From Nematostella vectensis (lineage: Eukaryota; Cnidaria; Anthozoa; Actiniaria; Edwardsiidae): a stretch of DNA of 64,000 bases. The stretch lies in assembly GCF_932526225.1 (NCBI RefSeq), contig NC_064037.1, forward strand, positions 5,847,703 to 5,911,702, written 5' to 3'. The translations under genes were made by a program, and so were the position numbers. The notes under the pieces were generated by a model. The model was not told where the DNA came from. It was given only the letters and a program-made list of their open reading frames with translations, and did no database searches. Shown piece by piece: positions 49,201-61,200 of the stretch. How positions within the stretch are numbered: position 1 is the stretch's first letter; every line of letters starts with the position of its first letter.

Positions 49201-52200
49201 TGTTACAAGGTGTCTATGCCTGTTACAAGGTGTCTATAATAAAGTTACCTGCTTGTAACAATGAGAATACTTTTGGCACTGAATGACATGGGAAATATTT
49301 TCCACGGTGAGTATTTAATTGTACAGGACCAACATAAAAGCACTCTCCTCCAATCTGACCATTTGCTATCAGTTACGTAACACCGTAAGTAAACGTTGTG
49401 GTCGGGGGCCAGGGCTCACTGTGTTTACGAAAGTCCTGGCGGACTGAAATTATAAGGCTTTCAAAAACATTCTGGGTTTTGGGCACGTGCTTCCCCAGTA
49501 ACCCCGGCAACAGCCGAGCATTATCATTTTGAAAGGTACTGAAGAGTTTATGACGACTAGCATAAGTGTCATCGGCATGTTGACCGCTTTCAACCGAAGC
49601 CTGACTTGGATTAGAATCGCCCTACGCTCACCGACTCTATATTTAAAAATACATATAAGGAAATGACCAGTAGGGGCGTGGCTGTCCCCCCAGTGCCCCG
49701 CCCCCCTCCCCCCCACACACACACACTTCGTTGCCTGCTATAGCTCTGGGAACAGCTCCTGAAAGGCGGATTAACTTACCTACGACCCGAAAGCCAAGTA
49801 ATCCCCGACTTACTAAGCCTGGATTTAACGATTGAAAAACTGGTTTGTCAAGTAAAATTCACACACGATACCTAGTAGATCAATAGAGAGCAATTCAAAT
49901 TTACCTTTGAATGTTTTATTTTCGCAGAAAAGTTCCAAAACACCTCTACATCGCCTGTAATTACCTCAAAAATGTCATTTGCAGGATTGGAGGAGTTGGT
50001 GCGTGACACTAGCCAGACTTCCCTGCTAGCAGAGGCCTCTTTTCTCTGTATTTCGCTGGGCTGGAGTTCGCGAGGAAAAGATACCTCTGCCATGGGTCGC
50101 AAGTTCGTTTGATCAAACCGCCGTCCACGATCGTGGACGAGATCCAGAGCGCATGCTCCGTTCATTAATAACTGGCCACTATTTGAGCCCACAATGACTA
50201 GCGCATGCATAAAACGTATATCCGCTGCGGGATAATAAGCCCGCATTCGAAACGGCGTCCTCCGTAGAAATATCACGCGACAAATTATAAAAGAAGCCAT
50301 TCAATGCCTTATCTTCATTCAGAATTTTCTCTCTTTTGACTAACGAGTCAATCTTCCGTTTACAGGTTTTGCATATTCTTCTGGGAATAGCTGATCTAAG
50401 TTTACCAAAAAGTTTTGTAACATTTTTTTCGAATCCAACTGTGCGATATTTACATTGAAGAAACTCGCCTGCCCAGATGTCTTGAAATTAATCCCACAAA
50501 CAAGACAAAACTCGTCTTTGCTGCGTTTGTTGTTCAATCTTTTTAGTGACGTTTTAGGTGATTGAAATTGAACAGTTGTTTTCTTTTTTCGGAGAGGAGA
50601 ACTAACCGGAGTTTGATTCATGCTTTCCGACTAAACCCATGCAAAGCATATTGACAGCTTTCGCGCGATTATACGGGTTTTGGCACGTCGGTCGCTTATT
50701 AACGCTCACGCATGCGCAACAGAAACAGTTTCGACCCATGGCAGAGGTATCTTTTCCTCGCGAACTCCAGCCCAGCGAAATACAGAGAAAAGAGGCCTCT
50801 GCTAGCAGGGAATAGCCAGACAGATTTCAAATATAAAATTCATGTAACTTTCTGTCTGTCCCAGCACAATTTTCGAGTCAGCATCGCAACGAAGGTCGCA
50901 TAACAAAGCGAAAAGAGTTTATCCGCGTGTGCGGAGCCCGATACCTAAGGTTTTTAGAAAAATTCGTATATAAAACAAATATGGTAACAAATATTGGTAA
51001 CCCATCGACTCGAGTTTTTGTGATGCGATGTCCGTCCGTACCTTAAAAGCATCGTATGAAAACCAAACTTGGCGGGTGTCATGTATGTGTCAAGGGCGGT
51101 GCCAAGATATAATCACGTGATGCGTGACGTCATCGATGACGCCACTAGAAGCAAAAATATGCTGAAGTCATCAAAATAAAAAAAAACATTTTCTATTTCA
51201 TTAAGAAACATCGTGTCCGTCAGTACCTTAAAAGCATCGTAAGAAAACCAAACTTGGCGGGTGTCATGTATGTGTCAAGGGCGGTGCCAAGATATAATCA
51301 CGTGATACGTGACGTCATCGATGACGTCACTAGAAGCAAAAATATGCTGACGTCATCAAAATAAAAAAACATTTTCTATTTCATTAAGAAACATCGTGTG
51401 ACAACAAAACTCGGTAGGTGTGATGTATGTTTCAAGTGGGGTGCAATAAGATGGTCACGTGAGGTCATAGATTACGTCATATTAAAACTACCCTGACGTC
51501 AAAACATTGTTTGGAGCTGCGCTTTTAGGCAATGCCTAAATCTATATATTATAAAAGAAGAAATTACCATTTAATGAGTTAATTCAACGATATGTGTATT
51601 TGAATAATGTAATGTAGTCTAGATACAGTTAATCTGGCTTATTGGCAACAATTTATAACAAATGGTATTTAAGTATGATTAATTAAGGGCGGTGTTATTG
51701 AACTGTTGATATATCATTTACACTAATAACCAAACATTAAACCAGCTCCGCCACAATTTCGAGAAAGACTTACTTTAGATAAACTGATAAAGGCCAAATT
51801 AGACGGCCAACAACTATTGCACGCTCGAGTTGTAGTACAGAAAAATGGTGCAGAATTTCAATGATGCAGTTAATTTTTAGTACAAGCTTGAAATTTGGCA
51901 AGGTGATAGATCTTGGCATCACGAGTAATTTGTGATAGGACGCCACGTCCAATTTATTATACTTACAGTTTTATAGAGGTGTAATTTATTATTGCTTAAA
52001 CAATAGAAATGTACATTTAATAAATGATGCTGGCCTAATTACCTTGCAGCCTGATTAAGAGATACGTGTATTCCATTATCCATACATGGGACACGCCCTT
52101 TCCTGGTACTTACAGAGCACACAGAGATAGTGGGTTATTATAATAAGGGATGACGGGGTGCTATAGAATTCGCACGCGACAAAGGATGACGGGATGCCAT

Positions 52201-55200
52201 AGAACTCGCACGTGACAAGGGATGACGGGATGCCATCGAACTCGCACGCGACAAGGGATGACGGGATGCCATCGAACACGCACGCGACAAGGGATGACGG
52301 GATGCCATCGGCCTCGCCTGCTACAGTGGACGACAGTTTGGAGTGACGCGGTGCCCAAGATTTTGAGTAAAAATTTGGACGTTATGCAAAGCGACGAACG
52401 GAAAACGTTATACAGCTTATATCATTTCCATTTAGTTTTTAGCTCTCACCAACTTGGATACTTTGCGCTTTACTGGCCCTTTTCAAATTTTCGCCACATT
52501 TGCACATAGCTGTGCCTGGGATTTACCACTTGAAGACCTTGCATCGACCATGCATCCTTTCTCCGGTTAACACCCACACTCAAGCAACAACTGACAAACA
52601 CTTGACAGCTCTTGGTTGGCCCGGACAGGCTGCCACTGTCCACTGCCGGTTTATTGTCCCCATAGTCCCCATTCAGATGGTGAAGGGATTGCATATGACT
52701 CTATTCTGTTTCTCTTTGGAAAGATGTCTGCCCTTGCCGAATCCGCCGCCAGCCAAGTGCTAGTGCGACCGTACATTATTACTACAAATAGCTTCAGGTG
52801 TGAAGGCTCCTTGTCAGGGATGCTGCTGGGTGCGACCGTACATTATAACTACAAATAGCTTCAGGTGTGAAGGCTCCTTGTCAGGGATGCTGCTGAGTGC
52901 GACCGTACATTATAACTACAAATAGCTCCAGTTGTGAAGGCTCCTTGTCAGGGATGCTGCTGAGTGCGACCGTACATTATAACTACAAATAGCTCCAGGT
53001 GTGAAGGCTCCTTGTCAGGGATGCTGCCGAGTGCGACCGTACATTATAACTACAAATAGCTCCAGGTGTGAAGGCTCCTTGTCAGGGATGCTGCCGAGTG
53101 CGACCGAACATTATAACTACAAATAGCTCCAGGTGTGAAGGCTCCTTGTCAGGGATGCTGCTGAGTGCGACCGTACATTATAACTACAAATAGCTCCAGG
53201 TGTGAAGGCTCCTTGTCAGGGATGCTGCCGAGTGCGACCGTACATTATTACTACAAATAGCTCCAGGTGTGAAGGCTCCTTGTCAGGGATGCTGCTGAGT
53301 GCGACCGTACATTATAACTACAAATAGCTCCAGGTGTGAAGGCTCCTTGTCAGGGATGCTGCTGAGTGCGACCGTACATTATAACTACAAATAGCTCCAG
53401 GTGTGAAGGCTCCTTGTCAGGGATGCTGCTGAGTGCGACAGTACATTATAACTACAAATAGCTCCAGGTGTGAAGGCTCCTTGTCAGGGATGCTGCTGAG
53501 TGCGACCGTACATTATAACTACAAATAGCTCCAGGTGTGAAGGCTTGGTTCACAGACTCCTTGTCAGGGATGCTGCCGAGTGCGACCGTACATTATAACT
53601 ACAAATAGCTCCAGGTGTGAAGGCTCCTTGTTAGGGATGCTGCTGAGTGCGACCGTACATTATAACTACAAATAGCTCCAGGTGTGAAGGCTTGGTTCAC
53701 AGACTCCTTGTCAGGGATGCTGCCGAGTGGGAACAGCACTGGAATGACATCTTCGCGAACGCTCCAGGTGTCCTTTTCCTTCCTCTGTTGTAGAACGAAG
53801 ATACTTGATCGCAGCAGCCGGTTAGTTAATTTGAGCCTTGCTCGCTGAGCAGCTTATAGCCACAAGAAATTGATATAAGCTTTTCCAAGTGTTCGAGCAT
53901 GATAAGAAAAACTTAGAGTTTGTAGAAAAACTTAGCTTTGTAGTTAAATTTTGGGGTTGTATCCTATGAGGGATAACACATGTTTGATTGAGTGTAACAC
54001 ATGTTTGATTGTGGTATGATATGCATTAAAGTAATAGGTATGTGGCGTACTACATAACAATTCAATTTTATGTTATAGAAAACACACTTTTTAATCAAAC
54101 TGCGAGGTTTTTAGGAAATGTATCATTCTATAAAATGTACTCTGTTTTCATTCAAAGGGTTTATTTTATTATACATCTCAATAACACTGTACGTATACCA
54201 AATTGAAGCACCATAAAGCAAATAAACATTTCGCGTGTTTTTAGATATGTTATTTTGAGTATTGTGTATGTCTGGTATGTATTTATATAATAAAAGTCTA
54301 TTCTCTAGAAGGGCTGTAAATAATATCAAGAAGGCGTGTCTTACGAATTAAAATTATAGAAGACGTTTATTGTAATCAGTTTTTAGTCCTGAATCATCCC
54401 ATCAATTGGACATTTTCTTCATTCAAAGGTTAAAGGGCCTGGCGTCCTATTGCAAATTACTTGTAATATCAAGGTCTACCATCTTGACCAAATTTCATGC
54501 TTGTACTAAAAATTTGAATAATTCGGCATATTTTTTGCACAATTTTCCTGTACAAATCAATTTTTTAAATCCGACAATCGTAGAGAAAAAGAAACCAATT
54601 TCGCTACTGGACATCCCTCGAAAAAGTTGCTTTAGACGAAAAGTTGTGTAGACGAGGAAAGTTGATAATCTTTACTTGACAAGTTCACTTGTTCAAAAGC
54701 TGGCGTGTTTTTGCGTTTGTTGCTCGTGTGGATATCACGTCTACACGAACGACTAGAATTGTCAAGAAAAACTGGTCAAGGGAAAATTGCCCGTGCAATT
54801 TTCAATCTTCTCTGTCGACTGAACAGATAAGAAATAGAGAATGAAGCGATTTTGAAGGAAAAAAGTTTTCAGGTCTCGTTATTTTCACGTGCGCGCTAAA
54901 GAATAGACTCATTACAAACGAGCGCGCACTGTTTTTGAATTATATTTTCAATCATAATTTATTTTTGTTGTTGTTGCCACAGAAAACCACTCCCAAAAAG
55001 CTCGCTATTATTGCCTTGTGTATACTTAAATCTTGTTTTATATACTAAAAAAAATATACCATTTCCATTGAGGTGGATAGTGGCGAAATATCTACCCAGA
55101 GCCTAAGGTTCAATCCACTATCCTCCGAAACGGAAATAGTATAATTGTTTTAGTATATGAAACGAGCTTTAGAGCAATTTTCTTTTCGGAAACCCCTTGC

Positions 55201-58200
55201 AAATCGGCTTGATTTCGGAATGCAGGAAAATATCCACCCTAGGAAGGTATATATTGCATTTTATCCCGAGTTTCTCAACCAATCAAATCGCCTGTTCTTG
55301 CGAGGTTCCCGAGTTTTATATACTAAAGAACATTATTTTCAACTTCGAAAGGATCAAAGCTAATCTACGGCTCTGCTTTTTTGATATTTTCGGAGCTCTG
55401 CACTTGACGTGGTCTAGCGGGAATAACGACTTGGACCAGGTCCGCGCCTTTTATACCGGGGTCCTTGTTTAACTTGGAAAGATTTAGGAGACATGTCGCG
55501 CACTCGACATGTCGCCTAATTTAGCCAGGCCTTATTAAGTTCCCTTCTTGATTACAGGGGCGCGGAAGGAAAAATACTCGCAAAAGCAAAGTCGTCTCGA
55601 CCATTACTTGTGGGTCAGTGGATAACCGCTCGTACGCGCGCACACAAAGAACTAAATTAGCCGCTGCCCAGACATCTACCCGAGAAGACATGAGAATGGT
55701 GCGTCAGTTTCTTTGAAGCTTGTTTATATCTGTCACTAAAAGCATAAAAGTGCAATGCTTTATCACTTGTCGAGATTTCCAATCTTCTGAGAGGTTTTAA
55801 TGCGCATGAATACCAATAAAGAGATATTATAATTCGAAACAACCAGATTATTTTATGTGCGCGCGTATCCTCCGCAGCACCACCTGATATGCCCGTTTTT
55901 AGGATAGAGATTGGAGCAAAAGTATCCGAAGGTTTATTTACCTTCGTGGCTTAACCACGTATGGGAGTAAATATTGCAAATAAAGACTCCTTACAGCCTC
56001 CCTAGTCTTAAATTGTCATATCGTGATTATTTTATTTGGCTGGGCAAACAGCACTTAACTACTCTAAAACGAGAGAAGGAAGTAATAGATGAGTAAATAA
56101 ATGCCGTCATTGTCAGGAGAGAGTGCGATAAAACAGACTAGAAAATCACAGACCATGTATGTAAAATAATTGTAAAACCTTTCCCCTTCTCTGAAAAAAG
56201 TCGATCTTCTTTGTACTTGCCATTCGTATTGACCACAAATCGAAGGACTAATGTATTAATTCATTTAAACTAACCTGAAAACGGACAAGTGAAATTTTGA
56301 TTCGAAAACTATAAAATGTCTCTCTTTACATTCGTATTGCTCTCTGTCGATTGAGAACAATCGCCCGCGGACCTGTTTCCCCGTTGAACCTGCTTTTAGC
56401 CTCTAAGGGACTTTTGCTCAATTTAACCTGGCAAATTGGAGAAGACCATCGATTGTAAGTGAGATGCTCGAGGGCTGATTTTTCTATTTTTCAATTCATA
56501 TTCAACGTTTGTTTTTCTGGTCATTAGAATCATGTTATACTTGAAGGCTGTTCGGTGGCATAGTTACTAAATTGCTCTTCGCGGTGCGCAATTGGCATAA
56601 ACTAGTATTCAGACATGTTTAAAAATTTGAATTTGCTATTTCTACGATATACCTAAAAGTGAGCGAAGTTTGAAATGTCAGAACTCAGCTCAAAATAAAC
56701 CAATGAACTAGAGATTGTCTTAGTTTGGAGCTGAATGATACAGTCTGTTCAATTGCTTTAAACTTTATTCTGCTATTCCTCGTTCTGATTTCACTTTTCT
56801 TAAATGTCGAAGACGTAAAGGTAGCGTAGTTCCTTATAACCCATGTCGAAGGATAACCATGCGTTGATTCTTTCGTGCTGCTGTTACACCAAAAGTCAGA
56901 AAAATTCGCTGTAAAATTGGAATAAATACTCGCTACACTTCTACTGACGTGTGTAATATTTCATCAATAGGCGTAGAGCGGTGGATTCTGTGAACGGGTC
57001 TCATAAGCTCATGATGGCGATTACGAGGAGAATGCGTTTGGTCGGTACCTTTGCCGAAGGATATTGTGAAAGTGGGAAGGATTTCCTACTGAGTTTGGGT
57101 ATTATGCCTCGGAGGGGCTAGTATGGGATCAATACTCCAAGCCCCAAGCTAACTTTCCACTGCGGTCATCTTTTATTAAGTAGGGTGCGATGTCTCAAGC
57201 TATCCTTGTTAGTCGGGATTACAGATAAACCGGAACATATTTCCCTCCATTGGACAGAAATTCAATCAAAGCGCAAATCTGATTAGCTTGATCCTAACCT
57301 TCCTATTTTTCACTTGATCCGGTGAAACGACGTCCTAACATCATTCTGCGCCGACATATGTTTAAGTTTATCGAAAGTACATTGTGCTTTTTTTAATCAT
57401 CAGAGGAAATGCTACGGGTTGAGTTTGGATCGGGCTACAGACATAGACGTTCAGGTCGACCAGTTAAATGAGGGCGGTGACTAGGCGAAACCGCACGGCT
57501 TGCATAACAAATCGCCCCACTTATTGTCCCCTGGAAACACCAGTTAAGAAAACAAGGTCTGCAATGAGGCAAGCTACCGCTTAATACTACGTAAAGAAGA
57601 ATAGAAACCTAAGCTAAGCGCCATCAAAACCTAAAAGAAATGCATCCGTATTTTGAACCTGTCTCGGCTTGTTACTTTGTCCCGTCGCCTTTGCGGTTGC
57701 TAATGGTAAACTTTGCATTAGTGGTAAAAATTAAAGATACGAATGAATTATGATAGAGAGAAGGACCCTGGCTCCCCGGTGCCGGCAAAGACTTGAAGAG
57801 CGCAGGATCTTCTCGGGTGAACAGCGCAACGGAAAGCTCAACTCTACTCTCTGGTTACTTGTCTTCTCTATACACAGGCCCGCACGCTGTCGCCGCGGCA
57901 GAACATTAAACAATTTGGTACATTGATACCTTCCTTAAACCCTTCAGCTCTAGACCGAAATCCATCCATTAGAATTCGATATTACAACAACCGACCCAGG
58001 TATTAGGTGCGCCTGAATTGTCAATTCAAAAAAGTGGTTGTTTGTGTTATTTATTTTTTCGTGCAGAGGCGCGCGTCGTTGCCAAAACCTAAATTAAAAC
58101 TTTATTTGGGTATATTCTAACGCATTTGCAATTGACGACATTATTATTTCAGGCTCGTATGGCTTGAGTAGAGACTTGTCTTGATGTGAGAGGAAGAAAG

Positions 58201-61200
58201 ATCTGCAAAGCCCGATTAGGTATCGGGAGCGGCCACCTAAACGCGCATTTGCATATTCACAGCCGATATTGGCCTTGATCACACCAGAACAGCGCAAGAT
58301 AAATGACGATAGGCCAAACTCCTTTCTTTTCACCTAGATGCAAAACTCTACGGGCTATACACGACTCTTTGGGTGATTGAGTCACCAAAAACATAACCCG
58401 AACAAAGAAAGTACTCGTTTCCGGGTCCAGAGAAGAGCGGAAAATAACTTAAATGGCGTTTAGTCGTCAGGGTAATAAAAATATTTTACGGAATTCTTTT
58501 TCTCAGTTAGGAGGGACTGAAGATACAAACTGGTTTCGTGAGAAGCATATTCCACCATCTGTTGTGTTGCGGACTGGCTTAAAGTAGAGCCCACCTCACA
58601 CAGAGGTCTAAGGACTCCTCTTTGACACGAGCGGTTATTTCCCACACTCCCCCATATTGCAAAACCCTGATCAAAGCCAGTCCGAACAAGAACGCGCGCA
58701 CAAATTAATCTTACCCGGACGTCCAACCATATTATTAGTATTTACACATTTCATGTTTTGACTCATTTAAGGGAAATTTGGATTTAAAGCCCCCCATTTT
58801 CTTAACCTGACCACTTGTATCTCAACGAAGTATTCGATACAATGCTTTCAAAAGCTACTATTACAATCTGTGAAATGAGCTGTCAGATGTGCATTATTGG
58901 CGAGTAACCCGAGTTTGGTGAGCGCAAAAAGTCGCAAGCCTGCGACCGGATGGCGCAAACCGCATAAAGAAACTTTCGCTTTTCTGTCCCTAAAACTCTC
59001 GCCCAAAAATAACACAGAAAGTAAAATTAAAAAGTTATTTGGCTTAAAATTAGGATCTAACAATGGGGAAATGTTCTTTTACTTAATGAATTGGCTGAGC
59101 TGGAGCGTAAGTTAATGGGGGATATCTTCTGCGGTAGGCCATGGCTTGCCGTCTAATAGCAGTCGTGGATCGAGTCAGCTGTCACAAGGGAGCAGGCCGA
59201 AAACACAAGATAAAACTAATTGTGTCAAAGGCGACTATCTCAGGGCTGTATTACAGTTATCCTCTCTGATCATTTTGTTTTACCCAGAGGGGAAAGTCAA
59301 TTTAAATTATGCTGGATTGTTTAGAGATACGAAAGTAGGCTTTTAGACCGGTTGCTGGATGAATTCGTAAAAATGCCACTTGTCGATTTGTTTTGGGACA
59401 AAACACTAGACTCATCTTAAGAGGTAAAGTGTAAAATTAAACAAGGAGAATGGAAGTTGAAGTTACACAAGAAACGGTTTAAAAACGCGAGTTTTTTATG
59501 TGAGTTGTTTTCTTCCTGATGGAAAGATAGCACGTCATAATTCCGGCTGATCCCAGCACGTTAGTCAAATTCACAATTCACGAATTAAATATTTTTGACA
59601 TCTAAATGAATCCCTTTTCATGTATTCAATTGCAAGATCTTTTTTTCTATATGAGTATTCAAATAACCCCAATAAAGCGCGGCGACGGGCAAAACTTTAA
59701 TTGGAGACAATTTGGTCACGATTTGCGCCGGGAAGGAATGCACAACTGTCTCCCTTTTTATTTGAAGAACCTCACTAGTACTTGATCACTATTTAGTTTA
59801 GTCATTCTGTTGGTTGGGACTTTTTAGCGCTTCAACTAAGAATTCATTTGATCCAAACATTAATTTTTCATTATGCCAACTGTTATTATCTGAAGATTTA
59901 TGATATTTTCCCCGAAGGCCTGCGCATCCCAAATTTGGATCGATTGTTACAAAACGCCATTTTCATCCAGTCTAATGGATTATTCAAAAACCTCAACACA
60001 TACTATGATAAATAGCGCGTGCGGTAATTGGTCCACAATCAATTCTCTCGCCTCCTGTTCGCTCTAGCATAAAAATAATGTTCTCATTTGAATACGAACA
60101 TAGCTCGTGTGATATGTGTCACGCGAATCCCTAATATACGACTTGAGCTGACAAAGTTCGCACCTAGAACAAATGTACAGAAGAAAGCACGATGGACAGT
60201 GTACAGGAATGAACGGCTGTATTGACTCATTCAAGAGTCCGTCACAGGACCAAGTTTTGCGGTTTTTGACATTGTTATGATGGGTCGGATCTATTCACGG
60301 GATAAAAACAGAATAAATCTTGCGCTCAGCACATTCGCGGTATATCGAATATTCATACATCCGTTCCAAAAACCCGTTCTCCATTTCTTGTAATAATTTC
60401 CCGAAAAATACTACACATTAATTAAAGAGGGCATACACTGTGTATTCTTTTAAAACGGGTTGTATTAATCAAGTAAGGATGGATTGAGAGGAGCTGTTTC
60501 GCTTTCAATGCTAGTAGTAGCGCGGGGTTGAATGAATGAACCGGCTGATCCCAATTCGAGATCACACAGCGATAAGAAGACAAGCAAACTAGAACATCAA
60601 GGACATGAACACACAAAAACACACTTCCATTATGAACTTAGAACTAACTTCTGACGAATCAAAGCTCGTCTGCGAGAAAAAGCAGATTCTCAATCAAATT
60701 AATTCGGGTTGGAGTGTGGGTTCCGTGTCAGTAAAACGTCTGAACCTAGAGAATACATTAAAGAGCGTATGGGGCAAGCTAACCGACTCACCGCGCGGTA
60801 AGTTTTCTTTTGCCCCACGTGAATCCCACGATCGTTTATGTGTACAGAACTGATGATGTCGAAGAAATCATCCGCCACGGCCACCCGTCTATATTCCAAG
60901 ACTTGTGCTCTCATGCCAGCCAAGCTGTCCGTCTCGTACGGATAGAGTGTATCCACGCTCTGCACAGCCAAAACAACACATAAGAAACAAAGAACACATC
61001 GAAATGAAGTCTGGTCAAGCGAAGAGCTCCCACTGTACATACCCTCGTGTGAGGAACTTTGACTGGGACATACAGAGTGCCGAATACAGACACCTCATCC
61101 GAACGGACGATGCGAAACCCCTTGGACTTCACCCAAAAGCGAAATTTAGCATCTGTCTCAATGTGAGGCTCCCCTAACAGGTAGCGACATATTTTGTTAT

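Noticed and set aside
49872-50300. 142-codon minus-strand frame
   Set aside because: It runs through one inverted repeat and the captured fragment in a different frame from the zinc-finger-like peptide; composition is arbitrary.
60905-61177. 90-codon plus-strand frame
   Set aside because: Antisense shadow of NOL4 exons 1 and 2.
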